A stretch of DNA of 64,000 bases, from contig JAYKYS010000002.1 of assembly GCA_036924285.1 (NCBI GenBank), positions 41,617,501 through 41,681,500 on the forward strand. The letters are read 5' to 3'. Position 1 is the stretch's first letter. Each line of letters opens with the position of its first letter. The notes under the pieces are model-generated. The model did no database searches. It worked only from the letters and a program-made list of their open reading frames with translations, and was not told where the DNA came from. This DNA comes from Asterella californica (taxonomy: Eukaryota; Streptophyta; Marchantiopsida; Marchantiales; Aytoniaceae). Positions 57,229 to 64,000 of the stretch are shown piece by piece. Made by a program: the position numbers and the translations under genes.

Positions 57229-60200
57229 TTAAGTCTTCTGTTCCACGCCCAGCCTCTCGGCGAAGTCTGCAGCCATCAACGGAAGTCCGTCGCGTAGGGA
57301 AACCTGACACAATCACACACGTTAGTGGCAAATCACCCTGCACCGCTTTGGAAACAGAGAACTCGGTATAGGTTGTCTTTCACTGCCCTATGAACAGATG
57401 TTATCTAGTGATTTCACGTTTGAACAAGATGCAAGTAAGCCCAAGTACTTACCGTAGGTCCCCAGCCTAGCAGCTTGGTGGCTTTTGTGATGTCAGGCTT
57501 GCGCTGACGAGGATCATCAGGAGTGTTCTCGGTAATTTTGTACGTTGCAGACGGCTCAATAATCTGAACATACCAGCTCACATGAAATTAGTCACAAAGT
57601 CTCTCCAAGACTCACTAAGAGGGCCCTCACTCAAGGTTCACAAACTGAGGATTCTGTGCTCGTAGCTGCGAAGCGACATATGCTGCACTACGCCATTCTG
57701 AGACAGGAATATATATCAAGAGGTACTGCTCTCGTACCTCTTGATATATATCTGCAGGCTAGATGAAAAGCAGACAGTTGATACGTTAAACAGTTTTATC
57801 CAGCCATCCTCCTGGATTCAATCCTGAGTATTATGATATGCTCACAGAGTGATGTAAGTCAAACAACTGGAAGTACGGACCTCTTTTACTGTTTCCGCAA
57901 GCTCCAGCATAGTAAATTCGCCTGAAACAAAACAACGAGTAAATTGTGCCGATCGTGAGATCTGAGTTCCCCACATTCCCAGACGCGCGTGTGGACTTCG
58001 CTAGGCTACTGTCATGCCCCACATGTACAGCGGGCCCCCATGGCAGCAGTTGTTCTATCAGAAGCAATATGCTTTCCATCCCTCAAAATATCAGCAACTT
58101 GTAAGAACGTGACAGACACATCTTCCCTGTTCTCCAGAAGTTAGTTGTCAAGGTGAGACTGCAGATGATGGTACAGTCTCGGTGTAAGGTCTCACCAGGG
58201 TTGCCAATGTTAATGGGTCCGGTGTTCTCTCCTCGCATGAGTTTTATAAGTCCGTCAACCTGTAGTCCGATGAATTAGTCAGTATGTTCCCATGTAAGTG
58301 AAAATGAGTAGCTACATCATGACCATAGCTTGATTCTCTCCTGAGTTAGTAGGAAAGTCGTTTTATAGCGTTCTAACTTCGTGAACAAGCTTTCTTTCAC
58401 ATGATCTTACCGCGGGACTAAGAATCCCGTAATCTTCAATTGTTTGTTTCACTCCCACAGAAAAGAATGCAAGTAGCCGTAATCAACGCTTGGAAGCAAT
58501 GATTCGCAGTTTAGCTAGAGTAATACCATGTCAGAAACATAGCAGAAGCTGCGAGTTTGTGTTCCTGGCGCTTGCACTGTCATCACTTCACCTCTGCGAC
58601 AACACATGCGTGTAGGAGAAGTTTTAAGGATAGCCACAACAGAGCTGATACTGACAAGTAGTCCGCAAAAGGCTCGAACTCAGTGTAACTCAGTCCTGCC
58701 TTCTACATTATATGACAAAAAGATAGGTGGACCTCGTTATTTTGCACGCGACTGCGACACTGAAGCGCATGTAACGCAAGTGAACAGAAAATGCATCCAA
58801 CTGGTTGTCCCCTTCTATTGCTTTTGGACGAAAGAGCCATGACAGAGATTCAGTACAGGAAGGCGAGGAACGAAGGCACTGTAAGAATATGGTCCAAGAA
58901 TGACTGACCAAACGAGTACATAGAGCAATCAACTAACAAACAGTAAAGAGGTCCAAGGTGGACGTTATGCATGATAACTATGACAAGTTGCAGACCTCAC
59001 AAACAAGCATGACAAGCCGAACTAAACTCTTAGAACTCTTTTAAGTGGCCCGACTCTTGAATCCAATCATAAGGGTCTAGCCACTCGAAGTATCCTCTCA
59101 TATCCATCTACAACCCAGAAATTAGCTTCTGCTTTCCAGGGTTACGTCCAGACTTTGCAAGTCTTACGAATCACCATCTTGGAGCATTTTACTCCTTGCT
59201 CGTAAGACGGCATGAAGGTCTGGTGGTATTCACCTTAGAGCTTGCGCAATGAAGTTACTAACAACTCGGCCGTCGTCGATATTCATGCGCGGACCGTATG
59301 TGTTGAAAATACGGGCAATTCGTATTTCTATACGACATAAGCAACCAACAACCATTTCAGCCTGACAATCTTGTAGGACAATGTTTTTTGTTAAATCATT
59401 CGTCTCCCTGGATCCCCAACAACATCAAATTCCTTATGTCGATAGTTCATTCTGACACAAAAGATCCCTTAATGTGACATTTCTCCTCACTGTATCGGTA
59501 AAGGTGTACTTCGACAATAAGCAAAGACAATCGGAGACAGATTCAGCAATCATACCAACACCATGTTGTCTGTGATAATCGAACATCAAAGTTTCTGCGA
59601 CACGCTTTCCCTCGTCGTAACAACTCCTTACTCCTGGAAAAAAAAAAGCATATGAGAAAACGTAACAACGTCCACAAGTTGCGATCTTGGTTGTGCTCCA
59701 AGGTTGGCGTAGTGTGATGACCCCAAAATTATAAAGTAAGGCAAAGAGGGAAACGTGCTGAGTAAAAGGCTGTTTACCGATCGGATTGACGTTTCCCCAG
59801 TATTCTTCCGTCTGTGGGTGTTCCAGGGGATCACCATACACCTCCGAAGTTGATGTTAGAAGAATCCTGCTCAGAACATATTGATGTTGGACTGAGGAAG
59901 AAGCTCAAGCATAAAGGATAGTAAAAAGATTGCCTTTAAGACATAAGAATCCCTCATGCTCTAGTCCTACTCAACAAAAGGACGTATGAGTGTATGGAGC
60001 ATATCGTTCGCTGCGCTTGATCTGACTCCGATGCAGGCAAACCAAAAATAAAACATAAGACTTCTAGTTATGCAAGTTAAGTTCGAACCTTGCCCCGACA
60101 CGCTTAGCCAAACCCAGCATATTCAACGTACCCATGACATTGGTTTTGATCGTCTGCCATTACGTTCAACCAGCACATGAGTACACTGTCAACACCGGGT

Positions 60201-62436
60201 AAATTAACAGATTGTAGTCATAATGCTTACGTGACGGTGCAGAAGCGTATAATTTGCATATATTATTTTCAATACAACTGCAATCCTCCTTCCTCTGTCG
60301 TCCAGAGGAAGGAGCATTTACCTAAACTTACCTTGACGGGGTTGTGCTTGTAAAATATTGGTGACGCTGGGCATGCCAGATGGTAGATCTGATCACATTC
60401 CACTAAGAGAGGCTCGGTGACATCTGCAAAAATGTAATATGCCTCAGAAAGATCTCCTGCTGTCTACTCTGTTTGGGTCTTAACCACAGTACGACCGAGA
60501 GAGCCCTTGGTTGTTGAGCAGCCATACACGAGTAATAAGTACAACCGCACTCGTGCAGAGCGGTTTAGCACCACAAGCTGAGATGAAAACGCTGAAACCT
60601 GAGGAGCAGTACCGTGTTTAAACGAATACCTTAGTTGTGTGACGTCCTCATTGACATTATTCTATCTATGAATGGAAACTTTTGCACATCACTGTTGTTT
60701 AGGCTTCAACTTCTTAACCCTTTGTGAATTGGCAGAATGATTCAACTTGCACATTTGAAGTAGTAACTACCTCCACACGTAGAAGGTTTAAGGAACTCAC
60801 CATGGCGGATAAGCTCGAAGTCCGGGTTGCCTATCCAGCGCTTCACGTTGTCTTTAGTTCCGGTAAAAAAGTTGTCCGCCACAATGACCTAATGCGAAGA
60901 ATTATATAAGCCACGGTTTAACCCTTAATCCATTCAAGGTAATTTAACTGTTCACTGCATGTGATGCTTACTTCTAGCATACCTCATTCGTGCCTTCTTC
61001 CATCAAGCGATCCACCAAATGTGAACCAATGAACCCAGCTCCTCCGGTGATCAGAATCCTCATCTTCGCCTGCACAGAGAACGATTAATAACTGGGAAAA
61101 AAGAATAAAACATCACAATTCCTGCTCTAACCTTCACGCGGCAATACAACGGCGAAGTGCAGAGGCCCAATCAGTGTATCGCGAAGGTAAACCAAAAGCA
61201 TTAACTACTTCGAAAACCGCTAAACTGGCTTCAAGTCAGCTTCAAAGTTTAGTCCACCCGATACAGCCACAGGAATCTGGAACCAAGTCAGACATTAACA
61301 TTGAAGAAAATGCTCAAGGCACTTTCAGCGTCTACAAGCGATAAGCAGAAAGGAAGACAAGGTGCTGGCGCTTGCAATGGAATTACGAGGCTATGCATTT
61401 GGCGATTTTTGCGGATCTAAACTCCTTCCTCCCTCCCTCCTCCAACTGTCATCCAATAAGACGAAATAGACTATGCGACAAAAGACCCCCCTACAAATCC
61501 CCCTTACTTTCCGGGTTCACAATCGACGGATAGCTATGCAATTGCATAGCAAAAAGTAAGGCACGAAAAGCAGCCCAAACATCCCAACTCTAGCAATTAC
61601 TTATGAGGGAGTCCGACAAATTTGCTAACACACTATAGCCTTCTGCGATATAGTACTAAAGTGTTACCAAAACTGCGCTTAGAAGCAGAAACTCGTGCTT
61701 GACCAAAAGCATAGTGCGCTCATAAGAGCTAAGACGAGAGTCAGGGTACTTCCTCCTTGAACACTAGATCAAGACAAGGTATTCGTTGTCCTTATACTCG
61801 CCCGCTAGACACTCTAGCCCGAAGATTGGCTCTGGCTAGAAAGGAAATAAATACGGACGTTGCCTGTGATGGCTCTGAAAGATCCGTCATACGGTCTCAT
61901 GCTCCAGATGAAGCCTAAGCGCAAAGAACTACTTCGCCAGCAAAGAGGCCCAACAAGCTTCTGTTCTCATCTAGCTTGTGGGATCCAACCCACAACCGTA
62001 TCTTGTTACTGTCAACAGCCTGCACTTTCGGCATCTGCGATCTTGGCACACAACCCCCAGTAATCATCCAAATTTTGTCGTTGCTACCTCGATTGACGTT
62101 CAAAGCTCAGAAAGGCAGAAAAATGAGTGACCAACTTACTCAGAAGAAAGAAGAAAGACCAAGACTCAAAATCTGCCTACATGCAGGAGGTTCAGAGTCC
62201 CATCCCTCAATCAAACGATTTGCAGGACAGAGCTCTTAGGCTGCGCACTTTACCCAAAGTCTTCCATCAAACATAAACAGGAAAGAGAACGCAAGAAGGA
62301 GATTCAGCCATGTCTCACAGATGTAGCTGACTGAGCCAAGACGTACCGTGGTGTACTTCGACGATCTCAGAGGCGAAGGAGTGGGAGGAGATTTCGAGAC
62401 CGTCCCCTCTCCATTAGCAGCTGAACCTCCGGTCAT
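57229..62436 (-). CDS. UXS: UDP-glucuronic acid decarboxylase (UDP-xylose synthase), cytosolic type
   Basis: Thirteen coding exons (high to low): 62436-62347, 61069-60983, 60888-60801, 60423-60332, 60153-60089, 59866-59778, 59633-59556, 59327-59234, 58593-58527, 58259-58196, 57921-57881, 57563-57453 and 57303-57229. All junctions are GT-AG and phases agree, giving 346 aa (about 342 in Arabidopsis UXS3). It converts UDP-glucuronate to UDP-xylose with bound NAD+, for xylan and other wall polymers. Motifs: GGAGFIG (39-45, NAD binding), [12 protein letters not shown] (143-154) and catalytic YDEGK (176-180), then [29 protein letters not shown] and [10 protein letters not shown]. There is no N-terminal membrane segment, so it is the soluble form, not the Golgi form. 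An in-frame ATG at 62496 would add 20 residues, but a TTTAGGTGCAG acceptor lies between the two ATGs and suggests a 5' UTR intron; I chose 62436. Introns carry hairpins and a transposon-like copy. Confidence 0.97.
57709..57751. repeat. perfect 18-bp hairpin in UXS intron 11
   Basis: ATATATATCAAGAGGTAC and its exact reverse complement flank the 7-nt loop TGCTCTC. The stem lies in the intron between the exons ending at 57881 and starting at 57563. Confidence 0.9.
60286..60314. repeat. perfect 12-bp hairpin in UXS intron 4
   Basis: CTCCTTCCTCTG and CAGAGGAAGGAG flank TCGTC. It starts 18 bases below the donor side of the exon at 60332-60423 and could affect exposure of that donor. Confidence 0.85.
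61375..61565 (+). mobile_element. dispersed MITE-like repeat, copy D, inside UXS intron 1
   Basis: It opens ATGGAATTACGAGGCTATGC and ends with the 18-bp perfect palindrome GCTATGCAATTGCATAGC followed by AAAA. The GGCTATGCAT start and the ATTGCATAGC end are inverted versions of each other, as short terminal inverted repeats would be. It is the best-defined copy of the family (others at 8905, 35468 and 35673). Confidence 0.65.
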
Positions 62437-64000
62437 GATGCCTGCACCTAAACATCCGCATATAACTAATGTCAGGAGTCCATCGCTAGGAACCATACTC
62501 GGTCAGAAACTCTACCAGTGTACGTTTTCTTAGCAGTGGCAAGTAAAACTCCACTGGATAACCGTGCATCAGCTGCAACTACCAAGCAGGTCAGCCACAA
62601 TTGCTGTGCCGTTAAAATGCTACTGCTTTAATTCAAAGAAATCTTAGATACTGTCTACATGACATATCTAACCAGATCAAGTGACTATATAGCCCTTTCA
62701 GGAGCATTATCCATTAGAACAATCCGAATTCATAAGACTGCATTGTATCGTACGATGAGCGCACCCACTCCAAGAAGGTTCTTCTTTGCGTACAAAAGAT
62801 TTCACATGTGTTTATAATCGACATGTATAAAAGTTGACGACTCCTACACAAAAGAACACTCCGGAAGACTCCGGAAGACTCCGGCTCGACGGAAGAACAA
62901 TCTAACACTCGCTCTTGAAGAAACGGAGCAAAAGCAATGAAGGGAGACAGAGAATCATCCGCAGAACCAAAAGGATCCAGGCACCAACGATTGTAATTAG
63001 ACAGAAAATGCAATGCTTGTGAACAGAAAGAAAACAATGCTTGTAAACATCTTGCTTGCCTCACTGCCAAAGCTCCGGCGATGCAAGCAAGATAGCCAAG
63101 CTTATCCTCGTACAGGAGCTGTGTCAGTGTCAAGGGTCACAGGAGAAATACAACTCTTCTCCTGTTCGCCAAACAGATCTACTCACCCCGAGTGACAATC
63201 CGAATTACAGAAGAGGAAACTATCGAAAGAAGAAGGAGATCAGCGAAGACAAGGTACAAAGCTCCGCAAGAAACGAACTTAAAATAAGCAGCAGCGGATA
63301 GGTACGCAATCTAGTCACAAAAGTTTCGTTCTTTCATATTCTCTCACACTCCCTCTCGCTCTCTCACTCGCCCTCTTGCACGAACCTGGTGCCACGCCCA
63401 CCACGCCTGCCTGCGACAAGAAACAAGAGATCCCGAAAAAGTTGAAGTGACTTGCTCTCTGTACTCTTCTTCTTTTGAAGGCAGTTTCTCTGTGCCGCTC
63501 CCTTTTCCCCTCGCTGTCGCCCGCTGTCCGATCGGTTCTTAATTCAACATACTAATTAAGAATTCGCGAATTTTCAAACCCGGAAGAATTCGCACTGTTC
63601 AAAATGTAAAGACTCCCTAGTTCCTCGTTCCCCGCTCCTTAGCTGGCGACGATCGGGATTCTCTTTGAAGATCCCGAGCTAATCAACTCTTTCTTCCCTC
63701 TCCTTGTATAGGAAGAGCATTTCACTTCCTTCCTTCGTTCGAATCGAGTGAAAGATCAAGCAACTTGTATTTGCGCCTTCATGAGGGGCACGCACTCAAA
63801 CACGACCACCGGGCAGAGCACTCAGTAATCCCATGTTCCCCTTCATCATATCACATCAGTCATACCTTCGTGCCCGCGACGTAAAAGTGTAGAGTGGGAA
63901 GACGACAAACAAACTTCCGACTTTTAGCCCATGAGGTGGAGGACTGATCTGCGATGGACACCCGATCACGGCGTCGACGCAATTGGTCCTAACATGCATC
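62437..64000. promoter_or_regulatory. UXS 5' UTR, probable 5' UTR intron and promoter
   Basis: This is upstream of UXS on the minus strand. A splice acceptor (TTTAGGTGCAG) five bases before the ATG implies a non-coding first exon further right. A GA-rich stretch on the minus strand at about 63333-63385 is typical of plant 5' leaders and core promoters. CGGAAGACTC is repeated near 62860-62885. Frames here on both strands (62714-63301) have no domain. I cannot fix the transcription start or tell whether another gene begins beyond 64000. Confidence 0.4.

Noticed and set aside
61915..62239. Open frames on both strands inside UXS intron 1
   Set aside because: They fall within the intron, overlap each other and show no domain.
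62437..62496. 20-residue N-terminal extension of UXS from an upstream ATG
   Set aside because: A strong splice acceptor lies between the two ATGs and the shorter form has the family's usual length; the extension would be translated intron.

Overview
The window looks like nuclear DNA from a non-seed land plant. Three spliced genes with GT-AG introns have plant-type products: a mitochondrial complex I LYR subunit, a secreted pectin methylesterase and a cytosolic UDP-xylose synthase. They sit as islands in AT-rich, repeat-laden DNA with decayed transposons of kinds I associate with bryophytes and other early-diverging plants. A bryophyte, perhaps a liverwort, fits, but the sequence alone does not fix the species.

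Layout. Positions 1-56 (minus) may hold the end of an exon running off the left edge. Positions 641-4450 are a degenerate minisatellite field with a unit of about 33 bp, interrupted by a tRNA-derived (SINE-like) sequence and a block of repeats of about 190 bp. Positions 4727-6129 may be an old LTR or inverted-repeat element. Positions 6130-10278 carry small foldback elements and no gene. NDUFA6 (complex I B14) lies at 10279-11711 on the plus strand in two exons. Positions 11712-19012 are non-genic, with a 129-bp tandem duplication, a satellite of about 216 bp and a 3' fragment of a non-LTR retrotransposon. A pectinesterase gene of five exons lies at 19013-21155 (minus). Positions 21840-22520 are rich in a GGTTTAA-type motif. 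A decayed DDE-like transposase occupies about 24400-26830. A mitochondrial-type small-subunit rRNA fragment is inserted near 30560. A long frameshifted non-LTR retrotransposon spans about 31900-35160, and four shorter copies of its 3' end lie elsewhere in the window. A methyltransferase-like relic is at 41734-42492 (minus). Positions 43000-57228 are mostly gene-free and hold several hairpins. UXS, with 13 coding exons, lies at 57229-62436 (minus), and its promoter and 5' UTR lie to its right.

The three intact genes are not a functional cluster. UXS (UDP-xylose supply) and pectinesterase (wall pectin modification) both serve the cell wall, but they are 36 kb apart with only repeats between them. 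I found no convincing new multi-gene system. The most unusual items are structural: a perfect 33-bp inverted repeat that overlaps a second, competing inverted repeat downstream of UXS; a 48-nt tRNA-like sequence with perfect acceptor and T stems but no D or anticodon arm; a 22-bp hairpin at 51670-51717; and a dispersed family of about 190 bp with one copy inside UXS intron 1.
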